From: Isoetes taiwanensis
Lineage: Eukaryota > Streptophyta > Lycopodiopsida > Isoetales > Isoetaceae
NCBI GenBank assembly: GCA_021234155.1
Contig: JAJEKV010000060.1
Location: forward strand, 4,202,451 to 4,266,450
Direction of reading: 5' to 3'
Length of the DNA: 64,000 bases
Shown: positions 36,051-48,700 of the stretch, piece by piece
How the letters are laid out: each line of letters starts with the position of its first letter
Position numbering within the stretch: position 1 is the stretch's first letter
Notes under the pieces: generated by a model
Seen by the model: the letters and a program-made list of their open reading frames with translations, nothing else
What the model was told of the DNA's origin: nothing
The model's database searches: none
Translations under genes and position numbers: made by a program

Positions 36051-37598
36051 GAGATACAACAACATCCTCCGATTCACACGGGGTTTTAAGGTGGAAGTAA
36101 AGCCGGGTAGGTTCTTTTTATTTCCGTCAAAACATTCTCTTACATCCGTGTGAGGATCAAAAGTTCTTGTTGCAATTCTTGTAGACCATCCGAACTAACA
36201 AATCGGTTTGTAGTGGAGGCAGAGCTCCACAAGGAATTAGGGTGTATGATGATGATGTCCGGTCCGAAAAGAGAAATTGAGGATATCCGCCACTCACGTG
36301 GAATGCCGTGCCGGGGACCATCCCTTCATGCACAATTTTTCCCCGCATGCAACCGTAGTATCTATTTTCCATTCCAAATCTGCAAAGATCCATCCCGTTT
36401 CTTGCCCTAGCTATGGCTGCTCTCTCGCCCTTTCCAACGAGCCATTCCGCTTTCTTTCTCTTGCACTATAAGGCCATGAATTGACCAGGCTTTGCGATGG
36501 GGCTGAATTGCCGCTTTTGAAGCCCCGATTGAGATGGAGGTGGTTTTTCCTTTCTAGCAATGCCGGTAGTGGCGTATGTTGAAGGGATTGAGATTAAGGT
36601 GTCTAAAGGACTTAATGGAGCAGCCAGGAAGTTTGTAATGCCATGTGACAGGAAAGACCAGTTTATTCCTAACAGCATTTCATGTTCAGCTTCGTCTGCT
36701 TCATCAGTTTCTATGAGTACTGTGCAAGGAGCCAATTACCCACTAATCCAAGGCCAGCTTGTTATGGACAATCTCCTATATGCATGCAGACTTAATCATG
36801 AGAAGGGTCCTTGACAACGCTTATCCACGATCTTATAATTCAATTCCATCGCAATTGCTAGACAAAGACCGTAATGTTGCAGCTCCAAGGCATGCTAATA
36901 CCATTGGAATGGAATCTGATTGTTGGATCCTAAGGAGGTAACATTAGAAATCTGTTTATGTCCTTGAGAGAGATTTGAACCTTACATTCATAAAAATTTG
37001 AACAAGTAAGATTTCTTCCTACTTGGTTTTACGGTGGAACAACAATATGGCAATGTTATAGCCACTGAATTATGAATTGTACTATTTTAGAAGCATCATT
37101 CTAATTTAGGAGGACTGGGCACCATCTTGTGTGCCTTCAATGATTGGGCATTTGGTTTATCCAAAATTATTTTGAGCTGTTTGGTTTCTATTATTAGGTT
37201 GAAATTTACGCAAATCTTCACAAATGTGAAGTCTAATAATGCTTCTTTATTCCTGCAAAATAAGAATCTAATCCTTCCTCTCAACATGTAGCATTATAAC
37301 TACCATTATGCCCTTCCACCATTATGCTTTAAGATGACCATTGCTTAAGTTAATATGCAATTAGAATTATAAGCTTATGTTACTCTTATTATTCTTCTAA
37401 CCTTGTGTTGTTCTTTTAATGTTCCAAAACTGCTCCAATACCTTTGCGATTTTCAATAACTCAATAAATTTCTAAATAAAATGTTTCTATAGCATATATT
37501 ATTATATTTCATTATTATGCTATAATATTATAGTTATATTATGTTACACTACATGTTTTACATGTCTTATATATTCTTACGTCTGCTTGTTTTTTTTA
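36050..37598. other. T1 internal sequence, unidentified cargo
   Basis: A plus-strand ORF at 36560-36814 contains VEGIEIKVSKGLNG and QGANYPLIQGQLVMDNLLY. I do not recognise it, but it is also present in T2, with errors. The rest is AT-rich. A second copy of the ATGTAGCATTATAAC motif occurs at about 37288. Confidence 0.4.
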
Positions 37599-37627
37599 GG
37601 GCCCGAAGGGCCCAAAAATTTTTTTAG

Positions 37628-38045
37628 TACCAACACATAACTACCATTGAAACCATTGAACCCAACACATTTAAATTAAAATCCCCCTTAAACCCCCTTT
37701 GGTTTGGGTGCATATTCACACGGGGGGTGACGTAGGGCAGCGAGAGCCCTCGTATTTGTATTTTGCACGTACGAAATCAACACCATGTAGTATTCCGCTT
37801 GAAATCTTATAGTATTTTGTGAATCTTGTTATACAGTATAGCAAATCTTGTACTTGCATACCCCACAAACGAGGAACTTTACGTACGGTGTAGATTAAGG
37901 AATAAGGTGAATATGCCTATCCAACAAACTCGTTGTCTCGAGTCACCCCCCGTGTGAATATGCACCCAAACCAAAGGGGGTTTAAGGGGGATTTTAATTT
38001 AAATGTGTTGGGTTCAATGGTTTCAATGGTAGTTATGTGTTGGTA
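37628..38045. repeat. Long inverted-repeat module M2
   Basis: Arms at 37628-37750 and 37925-38045 with the same C-run/G-run blocks and TTTGGGTGCATATTCACACG core as M1. The outer right arm carries a 14 bp tandem repeat (TGGTAGTTATGTGT, about three times, to 38068). The GGGCCCGAAGGGCCC hairpin precedes it at 37599-37613. Confidence 0.85.
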
Positions 38046-38937
38046 GTTATGTGTTGGTAGTTATGTGTGAATATGTAGCATAATAACAGGGGGTTTTCTT
38101 TGTGTTTTTTGCACGCTTTTCACAAAGGTTTTCCTAAGATTTCATGGCGTGATTCGAATGGATGTACTAATGCGCATATCTAGAGTGCACCATTTCTTAG
38201 TCGCTTGATTTAGCTTTTTTTCCAATGGTCCAACATCCAAGGGCTCACAACAAAAGCCCTCTTTTTTTATTTTAGGGGTTGAACATGCAAGCCCTCGTGG
38301 ATAGCATTTTAGGGCATTCTTTTGCCCTAAAGCTTGGCCATGAACCACCGCTTGGGTTGGCCGACATCACGGCATTACAGGCGCAGATCCATGCTTTAGT
38401 CTCCGTGCATCGGGTGCATCTAGGTTCAAAAAATTCGGGAAGTCGATGAACTTGGATCAGCCATGCATTGTTCAGTGATGCATTCTGGCTATGGCGCCTT
38501 CTGGGGCTTTGCAAAATCGGCCAGTAAATTCGGAAGTTCACCTTTGAATTGATTTGCATGTAGCAAGTAGGGGAGCTGTAAGAGCTGCCTGTTATTTTTT
38601 TTTTTTATTTCTGTTTTCCCAATTTCTGTCAAGAACCAATTCTATTGAAGCTGGGATTAATAGAAACCCGAGGAAGAATTATCGAAGAATTTACAGTTTT
38701 TATTCTTCTTGAAACAGGGATATGCAGTCTTATGTATCCAGACTCTTTTTATTTTTGACACGTAAAAGGTTTAAGCTTGTATTTCTTTGTCGAATAACGA
38801 TCCATGGATCATTGATGATCACCGCCTAAGACCATCCGAAAGCTTTGGCAACTTATGGTCAATGGTCCCGTGGTTCTAAAGCCTGTTAAGTTTAACACCA
38901 ATTTTCTGCAATCCTAGTTAACATGTTTAACTTTCAG

Positions 38938-39164
38938 TCCAGGGATTCACCTTTTGCAAATCGACGAGGGAAACTTAAAGACAGTCCTTTGAAATGGTGG
39001 TCCAGACCGAACAAAGGGACCACATCTCCAAAAGCTTCGAATACCAACTGGAAAAGCATGACAAAAGAGATCCTTGCCATAAGGCAGAAAATACAGTCTC
39101 GCAGAAGGATCACGACTGAAAAGCCAATGGAAAATCCGCTGCCTCTCTTCGATATACCATTCCG
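38938..39164 (+). pseudogene. Captured exon in T1 with intact splice sites, unidentified
   Basis: Follows TTTCAG and ends at CCG|GTAAGA. It encodes a basic segment including SPFANRRGKLKDSPLKWW and FDIPFR. A tiny second exon begins at ATGGCAGCAGAAG|GTAAAA (39379). In T2 the next downstream exon is an EF-G piece, so these may all come from one organellar EF-G gene, but that is not shown by sequence. The minus-strand fragment at 38290-38560 (ICACNAVM; CPMC in T2) is also unidentified. Confidence 0.45.
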
Positions 39165-39539
39165 GTAAGAGCAAAGAATCAAGCAAGCAGGCTACGAAAT
39201 GAAAAAAGTTTTGCCCTCTTTCGGCATTTTAGCGTAACCGCTCAGGGCGAAGAGGCAAATCCGATTCTGACCGTGTTTAGAGCGAGCCGATCCATATTTG
39301 CACGTAGCTATAAAACCGATTAGGGCATACTCGATTTGCAAATAATCGATTAGGGTATCCAGAAGAGGAGTTGTCTGTATGGCAGCAGAAGGTAAAATTG
39401 TGATATTTCTGTTCGTACTCTAACATGATTTAGGCTATTAACCTTGCTCTGATGTCAAATTTGACGAGGTTTTTAATTTAGAAAATTTGGCATAAGACTT
39501 GCACTAGTTTGTCAATTGTCAGGAAAAATGTTTGACTTT

Positions 39540-39565
39540 CTATTCATTTATTTTGGGATTATGCC
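39540..39565 (+). repeat. Left terminal inverted repeat of element E
   Basis: 26 bp, perfect match to the complement of 52058-52083. The first four bases (CTAT) coincide with T1 sequence, so the true element end may be up to four bases further in. Confidence 0.85.
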
Positions 39566-40012
39566 TATTCCAAAGACAAGACTTAATTACCATTTTAGAG
39601 TTTCTTATGGTCATGAATGGAAATTGTGTAGGTTTTAATTTTATATGGTTTTGTATGTATTTGACTGAAAATTTAAATTTGCAGCTCAAATTGATACCGG
39701 TTTTGTCGTTTTCATAATGTCCGCAACTTAGAGAAACAGAAGAAAAAAACCGTAGAAATGCCATTTAAACAAGATATAAGACGCTTATGAACGACACAAT
39801 CAAGAAAAAAAAAGGTGATTTGTTGTTTAAAGTTCACGCCAAAGGCGCTGCTAGCTTCATCATTTTCTCGTGGTCCTGGACAATGGATATAAGAAACATA
39901 TATACCATAAAATGTATATTTTATTGATCATATAAATCCTCAACGGATTCTATCGAGTACAATTGCTTCAAGAGCGTGGTCTATCTCAACTCCCGCCTAA
40001 AGCAGATGTGAT

Positions 40013-43000
40013 TTATGGATGTCGGCAATGATTTTCCTCGGTTAACTCCTTCAAGACGCCGATGAACTCCAAGAGAAATGTGTCCGAAGTCAAACAAGTC
40101 CGGCCAGATAAGACCTGAGGATTCAAAGCCCGGTGATTAAAAATACATTTCAACGCACCATCATCAATAATTATCATGTCATTCTTGTCCAAAATTCCAA
40201 AAGCGTACATCATGTTGGACATCTTTTTCACAAATATGGGTTTGCCACTAGGGTCCTTTTGGATTTTATATCTCTCACACCGCCTCGGGTCCCAAAATGA
40301 TGTCCAAGTCCCTGTTGTTAATCTCGCACTACCTTCATAACATCCCCGATATTCCTTAACTCCATTGAAGACCATATAACACAACGAACAATTCGACGCT
40401 ACGCCGAGCATCTCCTTGAGATAAGGTCGAGGGTAAACCCCCACCTCGCGGGTCGCTTCATAAGGCTTCAGACATACCATTCTAGTCTATGACCAATCGC
40501 TCTCCCAACCTGCTCGGAATTAGCACCGCTCAAATCAAATACCAAAATCTTGGATGACACGTAATTAACTCTCGCAAAATAAAAAGTCGAAATAAGATTT
40601 AATACTTAAAAAAGTGAACACTTAATACTTTGAAGTTCACGCCAAGACCGCCAAACATACCTTTCAATCGGCCTCCGCTTCCTCTTCTATTAGAAAATCA
40701 GCACCGACAACCAATTCATTCTCGAACAGCAACTTTTTCACTTAGTTTAGCCTCTCCGATTAAGTGAAAACCCCGGGCGGAATTGCTAACCTGGTTTGAA
40801 TCACTAGAGTGATCAGTCTTTGTTTTACATCACCCACATCACCATTACCATCTCCTTCATTTTCATTATCCCCTTCTTCAACTTCATTATCCCTTTCTCG
40901 ATTTTCATTTCCCGCTGCTCGCTCGCTACCAGGTTTAGAGGGATAGTGCATGACTAGGGGCAGGCGCATTTCAGTTTCAAAAAGACATATTGGCAAGTTG
41001 TAGCTTCATTTTGTCCGTCTCTTTGTTGTAGTTGGTCGCAGAGGCACATCTTGGACAAAGGATGAACTAAGAGCCTTCCTCTTCGTGAGGACCTCTCGTC
41101 TGACAATTATAGAGAACCTTTTCATAAAAGACGCCTAGAAATTCTTCCGCCCGATGGAAGTGACGGTTGTGACATTTCCGCCGGCTTTAACGCTTCTCTT
41201 CCCACATAACCTCCACAAAGATACATCCCAACAAGTGGTTCCAAGTGGCGCCAAAAGCTTCCACAAGATAACTCGCCAAAGCAATAGAAAAGCTGCTTTT
41301 GTTTACTAAGCCTCCGCCTCGCTGCTAACTCAGATTTGATGTGTCCTCCAAGAAGAGGATCTATCAGTAGGTTCTCGCTTCTCCGATGTCTTCAGCTTCA
41401 TCTTCCCGCAACATTGTCCTCTCCCTCAACTCAGAACGTAACTTTTTAACCTAGGCTCATCCGAAGAAGTAACATTGCCATGGCGCTTTTGCCCGCAGGC
41501 GAGGACGACTTTGCTTTATCGTAATGGTCATCGTGGAACACAAATGATCATAAGATACATCACTTGGAAGATCTTAGTCTCGGCTCGGAGAACATCGCCG
41601 ATTCATCCTCTAGCATCACAACCGCCAAACCAATAAGAGCATTAAAATATAAAATGTTTAATCCACCACGCCAAGATCAAAGCCAGAAAACTAAAGTAGA
41701 AGATTTATTCAATAAGGCTCACGCCAAGCGGCGCGCCGCTAACCTTATTTACAATTTCAATCTTTACCGCCTTATCACTTTAACGTATTCGAGATCCTCT
41801 CGCAGTAGATAGGGCATTGACGTAGGATATATCCCGAGTACATATAACAACGATAGTATAGTGTTGCTTCATCCGTCCGCCCACCGCCGCACGCACCCAA
41901 AGAACGTCTTCGTACTCATCTTTTGTCCACCCATCTCCCCGCCGTCCAAAACAAAAGGGAGACGCTTTTGGACTCGCTTCTACGCCTGCATTGGCGATTT
42001 TAAACCCTTTTTGAGACCACATATTCAACATCAACTTCTTTAAATGCGGTCTTGTCGACAAATTTCGCAATCTTTCTCTTAATAATCCGTGATGACTTTA
42101 GGGCTAAGGGAGAGCAAATGCTTTACATTCACTAAGCTATTTTCCTTTACATATTCAGGGGCTAGCTTGGCATACCTCTTCAAATCCGAAGTTAAAATGT
42201 TATACTTCTCCAAAGGACCTATTTCTCGACAATGTCCTGCCGGTGTTACGTAAAACTTCAACCCTCGCCACACACCCTTTCAGATGATGTTAATGTTTTT
42301 CACGCCCGCGGTAAGCGCCAATGAAACAGGTTCTATCCTTAGCGCCTGAATTCTTCTTGTATAGAACCTCACCTCGAATGCGGCGCCCAGGATATCTAAC
42401 ACCTCAAAGATCTGTCCGCTTCACTTTTTCGACCTCGGATACATTGATGTCTTCAATTGACGTGCCCACCGGAGGTACCCTTGCTCGATTGGTCCGGGCA
42501 ACTTTCCACCGCATAAGCGTCAAAGAACTCGCTCCACTTATCCCACACTTCATCCTTGGAGAAAATGATTTTATAGGATTCTTTTTGCGCGAAGTTCACA
42601 ACGGATGGCTCTCCCTTCTCTTCGCCACCGCTTTTTTGACTTCGACCTCCAGACGCTCATCCCGGATGATCGTTTGTCAGCGAAAATCCTCTCAAGGGGT
42701 TGGAACTTGGCTTTTACTTTGACCCCGCTCGCTGGCATCGCCTTCCATATTCATTCCATTGTTCTCTTGCATGACGCAATTGCTCAACATAAGGGTGCAA
42801 GAAAAATAGCATAAGAATAGTGAAACAAAAATGAGACTTGTCATTTATCCGCTTCACGCCAGCAATGCGCGCGGAACCTACGCTCTAGTAAATAAACGTA
42901 TATGTTCTACTTGAAATAATAATCCGTTCACGCCAAGACCGCCGCTGCGAAAAGCTACTTTCTAATGAACAGTTATCCGCTTCACGCTAGCGTTGCCGCG

Positions 43001-45443
43001 AAGCTACTTTCTATATATTATACGCTTATGTTCTACTTAAAATTATTATCCGCTCACTTGAGATAATTATCCGCTCACGCCACATCCGCGCGAAGCTACT
43101 TTCTAGATATTATACGTTTATGATCTACTTTAAAATTATTATCCGCTCACTTGAGATAATTATCCGCTCACGCCAAGACCGCTGCGGAAGCTACTTTCTT
43201 ATAATGAATAGTTCACGCCAAGACCGCTGCGAACCAACTATTTGTTCACGCCGCCTTGCGTGAACCCGCTTCCTATTACGATAAAGACATAAGAATACGT
43301 ACATACCTCTTGTATAGAAAGGTCTTTCCCATATCATTCAGCACGGGCTTATTTTCGACAAGATCGGCTAAAGACTTGTGGTACCGGCGAGAAATCTACA
43401 TCTTCTTCAATACGGTCTATAAACATTTTATTGTTGCTTATCTTAGCTCCTGCCACCAACCTAATTTGGGCCTCAAGAGAATGCCGCCCGTCAATGATCA
43501 TAAACCCTACGTGATCTTGGAGCAAATCTTCAAACTTCACCAAATTAGTGGTTTCTTCTTAATCATATCGTAAGGGGACGACGCCCAATGAAGCGGCCAG
43601 TTGCCCTCGATTTTCAAGGATGGAATCCATTATCTCTTTGACGTGTGCCATGTCGAACCTTCTACTAATACAGGCGCCGGGTCGACCTGAATAGCTTCTA
43701 TTGGAATTAAGCTGGGGTGAAGCCGACCCAACGGATACTTTGTCCGCATACTTTGCAAGTTTGCTCATGACCTCTAGTCATCTCTTCTTGTCATTTTCAT
43801 TTTGAGGATTGGAAGGTCCGTGACTCTCAACCGCAAGGTCTTGAGGAACATTTACTTGAAACAGGTTGATCTTTTTTCTCATGTCCTCCAAGTAATGATC
43901 GGCGCTTTGGTTTGTCGCCGATGGCCTTCCATACAAATCGCTACTCCTTCGCGATATTCTCTCGTGGGTTAAGTTCGGCCTTTCACCCATCCGTATTTCA
44001 ACATTGTTTCTCCCGCCTGACTCCTTTCAAAAACTCCTCATGGAAGTTCGTGGGTCGGAGAGGTGTCCTCGAACCATTTCAATGTTCTTTTCACTCTAGT
44101 ACCACGTTCCGAAATCTTGGAAAAGGCTATCATCCTCGACCTCGCGGAGATTACAATACCGCTTTCTTCATTTGTTCGAGTTGCTACTTTCTGAATGCGT
44201 AAAAATATCTAATCGACCCCTCCTTTTGAAATCTCCGTGTACCATTCGATACATCGCCAGAAGATCCTCTTCACCGCATGCCGTCCGTGATAGCCTTCGT
44301 AATGCTTCCAAACTATCGATCGTAGAAGAATGAAGTCATCACACACACACATCATCGGCTTTTGACTTCTTGGTGACCGTTGGACCGTGATCCTGATTTT
44401 GTTTCCTCTTTGGGGCTTTACCCCGACCTCCTCAGAAGGGAACATGAAATTGGCCGCTAAATGGACGGACAAACAAGTATAGCTTATCTTTGACGCCAAG
44501 ATCACAAGTGAAAAATGAAGAAGGCTACCTGCAAGCGCTGGCCCCATACATTCAATACATTCTATCATCAATTATCGCTCGCTTTTGACGACAAGACTTG
44601 CAAGGAAAAAGTAGAGGAATGTCCTAGCGCATTTTATGTGATAACAAATTTATTTATACATTGATCTAATATCTTTATTCTCGGGTCGTGGACTCGCATG
44701 CACAATTCATTATATTTATGTATCCCTCAAAAGTACATACTATATCAGTGGACAGACAAACAAGATATACTTAATCTTTGACGCGCACTGCGCGTGAAAC
44801 TAGTGGAGGCTACCCAAGCGCCTGCGTCCCATATATTCAATATATTCTACTATTAATTATCGTCACTTCTAGTACTTAACACTCCTTTTGGCGCGATCAC
44901 AGGAAAAAAGTAGAGGAATGATTTCCTAGGGCATTTTATAACGATAACAAATTTATTTATACATTGACCTAATATCTTTATTATATTTATGTATCTTTCA
45001 ACAAGTAGATACTATTTCACGTAACTTTTAGTATTCATTGTAAATAAAGGAGTTTGAAAACGTAATTAAGCATGCAGAACGAGAACAGTTATTTTTTATA
45101 TTGTTTGTCCATTACACAAGTATTTTCTCAAATATAATGATTTCTATTCATATATTAATATAAATTATTTATAGGAATTGTCCATTACACTAGAATTTTC
45201 TCATATATGTAGATTTCTATACATATCTTAATATAGTATAGTATAATATTTCGAGATAACTACTCTATGCATCAAAATTACAAGAAATAAGTCACCGACC
45301 TGTTGATGTAGTTGCTTCTGCATCCCGCCCGTGCAGCCTTTTTCTGCTTTCGGGGGCTTCCTAGGCTTATGAGTCTCGTGAAGGTTTACTTCAAATGTTA
45401 AACACGTAAGAACAAACACAAGGAATGAAGAATTTAAGGACAT
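40013..45443 (-). CDS. Multi-exon gene with ParB-like and FCP1/HAD-phosphatase-like segments
   Basis: Start at 45443 (MSLNSSFLVFVLTCLTFEVN), exon one ending at CAG|GTCGGT near 45301. Later coding pieces lie at about 44470-43270, 42800-41800 and 40560-40013. The 43.3-43.8 kb part reads like a ParB/Srx-fold domain: MAHVKEIMDSILENRGQ, then VGFMIIDGRHSLEAQIRL. The last part resembles an FCP1/NIF phosphatase: KILVFDLSG (40519-40544, degenerate DxD motif), PRPYLKEMLG, WTSFWDPRRCERYK, then MIIIDDGALKCIFNH. An acidic low-complexity stretch lies at 40800-40950. Frames are heavily broken, probably by base-calling errors. These could be one gene or two. Function unknown; a DNA-binding or nuclease role in transposition is only a guess. 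Confidence 0.5.
42852..43266. repeat. Tandem/dispersed TTCACGC hairpin repeats
   Basis: Seven copies of a (C/T)TCACGCC...GCG motif lie in about 415 bp, with shared spacer AAGCTACTTTCT...ATTATCCGCTCAC. The last copy is a clean hairpin, TTCACGC-6 nt-GCGTGAA (43245-43264); the others look like scrambled versions. More single copies occur at 39831, 40637, 41721, 44494 and 44779 (less exact). They probably lie in introns of the minus-strand gene. Confidence 0.7.
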
Positions 45444-45790
45444 TTTAGATACATGCTAATCCAAGAAGAATGGACGCCGTGAAGATCGCGATCCAGCGTT
45501 TAAGAATCACGGATAATATAAGCCGTCGATCGCTGATCCGCGTTGGTGTTTTGTTTTTTAAATATTATCCCGCCTAATTATCCCCGCCCAAATATCCCCC
45601 CCTAATTAAACATTCAAGCTCAAATTTGAATGAAATTAAATTGCAATTTCTAAAATGAATCAATATGAATTTCAAGAATGATATTCATATTATCAAAACA
45701 GCCGAAGTTGTTCTGATTGGAGTAATCACGGATCGCCGAGCCGCGATCTACCACACTATCGATCGTTCTTGACAACTAATTAGCTCAACG
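45444..45790. promoter_or_regulatory. Divergent intergenic region of element E
   Basis: About 350 bp separate the two start codons. CG-rich GATCGCGATCC and CGATCGCTGATCCGCG lie near the minus gene; CACGGATCGCCGAGCCGCG lies near the plus gene. AT-rich DNA lies between, including tandem CCTAATTATCCC/CCAAATATCCC blocks. The mirrored placement suggests a bidirectional promoter, or subterminal-type binding sites for an element-encoded protein. Confidence 0.45.
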
Positions 45791-48700
45791 ATGTCGCCTC
45801 GAACTACAAAGAAGCTTTTTATCGAACAATTAGGAGTAATTGTCTGCAGATTCACGATTAAGTTTCTTGAAATCTCGCTATGTCGAGAATTGGGGATGAA
45901 TGCTACATGCTCACTTCAAATCTAAAGCGCAAACTAGGAAACGTATAAAAGTTGAGGCGATTGATGCTGAATTGAAGTGTCATGGAGTTCCCTTGGGTAA
46001 AGACTTACGCAAGATCGAAGATACCGAGTCAAGCGAAGGAAGATGAGGAGCTACCTAGGCGACATCCCGGAGGTGACACAAATGGCCCGAGTGTGGGAAC
46101 GCTTTGTTGCATGGCCAAAAACGTTTAAAAAGGTAAGTTATGCAGGTTCTTCTTGTAATGTTGTTGTAATTTGGTACATCCATGTAATTTAGGTATCTTC
46201 TATTGAGATCATATACAAAAGCAGTTGATTATAGACCAAGAAAAAGAGTAGAATATATTACAAAATTTCTAATTTACAAAATTGGAAAGCCACCCCCATT
46301 AAGGCCGCGATGACTATATGTAAAAGCAAAAGTAGTGCCAGCCCTATAAATCACCAAACTCATTTAGGCCTCAACAAAATCCCCATTAAAACATCACACG
46401 CCATTGCCGGCGTTTAAACCGGTCACCTCATCATGGCTTCCATGAAGTCATCTATGGGGAAGCAACGATGCTTTCCACGTGAGCTATTGCCTGCTTGGAG
46501 CTTCGATGAGACTAACATAGGTTACCCCGATGATTTGTAGGGTTGCTTCTAGTGTCTTGATGAGCCTAACCTCGGACATCAAATCCACCGCTCTTTTAAC
46601 CGTAATCTCTCCAACAGAGCGCGATAAGGCCCCAAAGATCATCCCTTGCATATGCCAATTCTATGGCAATGATGTCTTGAACGATTTGTAGATTTCTTCG
46701 CCATGCCTAGAACACATGAAAAGCAAAAGACTACTTAAGATAAGAGTCTCGCTAGTACAATGTGACGCCATGGAATTTGTGCGCGAAGCTAAGCGTCAAG
46801 ATAAACAAAGCAAAAGCACTAGTGTTCATATAAGCCCGAGGGTATTGTTCTTCCAATATCTCTAAGGTGCCTCAATTTTCATAGGCGCACGCAGTCCGTT
46901 GTTTATTTATTCGCGACCTCGGTTTGGCGTTGAAGACTCATGGCGCGCCTTTAGCTGCGGAAAGATAGCAGCACTTTTCAAATGAGTTCCCTTGTGGCTT
47001 TCGGTATCCTCGGTTGTTTTCATATCCATAATGTGCCTCCACGCGATACGCCCTGCAATCCTTAGCCGATTTCGATAAATGAAAAAAATCTTTGATTGCG
47101 ACGCCGCGACAGCGTGAGGCACCTTTGGAGATATGAAAACAATTGAGGATACTCCAACCACTTTATATATGAAGATCGTTTCTTGATTCTTGATTTCATT
47201 TTCTTCTTATTGTGTCTTGTCTCATTGATGTATTCATTAATTTTTCAAGCACTTCCTCTTTGTCTAATATGATGTTCATAACTATAAAGAAACCTTTCAA
47301 GCTTAATATAGAAGCGAAAATAGAAAGCTTGACAAAAAAAATTCTTGGTCTCATTCATTTTAAATATGAACTTTAATCAAGCTAGGTTCTATTGTCTATT
47401 CATGTTCGAAAACTTGAAAGCTTGAATAGAAATATAAAGCTTAAGCTTGGAAACACTCACCTTGATAACAAGAGATCCAAAAACTAAGAGGAAGCACCGG
47501 TTTGCTTGAAAACCTAGATTTGAAATAAAACATAAAAGGAAAGTCGAGAATGAATCTTGTATAAAATAGAGAATGAAACTAATATCCTAAGTATAAAAAA
47601 TGAAGAATGAAACTAATATCTTGTATAAAAAACAGATAATCCTAAGTTTTGCTATTCAAAATGGAGTTTGATCCATAATGACCTCCATGCTTAATGTGGA
47701 TAAAATGTGATAAAACAGAGAATGAAACTAATATCCTAAGTATAAAAGAAATGAAACTAATATCTTGTATAAAAAAGGATAATCCTAAGTTTTGCTATTC
47801 AAAATGGAGTTTGATCCATAATGACCTCTATGCTTAATGTGGATAAAATGTGATTTAGGCTTGTGCTTGATTTAGGCTGAAACTGCCGCATGATAGCCAC
47901 CAGACTAAACATATTTGCCTTTAGGTTTTAAATTTGGCTTACGAGTTTCAAAGCCAAACTTAGTTTCAATCACTTCTGATTTCAAAGCTTAACTTTGTTT
48001 TAAATGTAATCGTAAAGGGAAGCCCATTATTCAAACCTAAGGGAAAGCCCATTATAAGGAAAGCCCATTATCTGTTAAGCAAGTATCTGCTAACCTGGAA
48101 AGCTTTGAATGCTTTCCTGGAAAAACTTCGAAAGCTCGAAATCTCTAAAAAAAACTTTGAAACCTTGAAAAGCCTTGCTCGGAAACCTTGAAAAGCCTTG
48201 CTCGGGAAAGCCTTGAAAAGGAAGGATCGAAAGCTTCGAAACCTTGAAAAGCTCTGAGAGGTCGGAAGCAAAAGGAATAAAAGCAGAGGTCTAATGAAGC
48301 AAAGGAATAAAGCAGAGGGTCTGAATTGAAGCAAAAGGTGTAGAGGTTAGGAAGAAGCGTGAAGGAGAGGTTTTGGAATGAAAGATATGAAATGAAATGA
48401 TATGACATGAAAAGATATGAAAAGTCATGAAAGCCGCAATTAATGCGTGTTTATTAATTGCGTGTTTATAACTATTTTAAACTATTGAATATTAACATTT
48501 TAACATTTTAACTAACAGTTTAACATTTTAATTACAGGGTATTGTGGGTTTTAGAAAGGGTTCTAATATGTGATGTTTTATTGTCCTTTTGTTTTTAATT
48601 AACCCTTATTCAAAAATATAGGTTAATGGTTGCAACCTTCTCAAAAAATCATTAATAGGTTTCAATATATGGAACCATTAACCTATATTGGAACCTATTA

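Larger units (their letters stand above)
35586..39539 (+). mobile_element. Gene-capturing composite element T1, right end lost
   Basis: Inserted after TCAAT (35581-35585) in the unit. It starts ATGTAGCATAATGACAGGGG. It consists of two head-to-tail modules, each opening with a near-identical segment of about 210 bp (35586 and 38073). The first carries a PPR fragment, unknown sequence, a GGGCCCGAAGGGCCC hairpin and module M2. The second carries two exon-like pieces. It is broken after GACTTTCTAT, where the 12.5 kb block begins. Element T2 is the full-length version of the same insertion. Confidence 0.8.

Noticed and set aside
36157-36735. Several ORFs of 80-90 codons on both strands of T1
   Set aside because: They are not kept in frame in T2 and show no recognisable family; left as unidentified cargo.
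42852-43266. CRISPR-like array in the TTCACGC repeats
   Set aside because: Spacers are themselves repeated and uneven in length, the motif is a short hairpin, and the context is an intron-containing nuclear gene.
48068-48408. Phe/Ser-rich minus-strand ORFs
   Set aside because: Produced by the GAAACCTTGAAAAGCC minisatellite, not by a gene.
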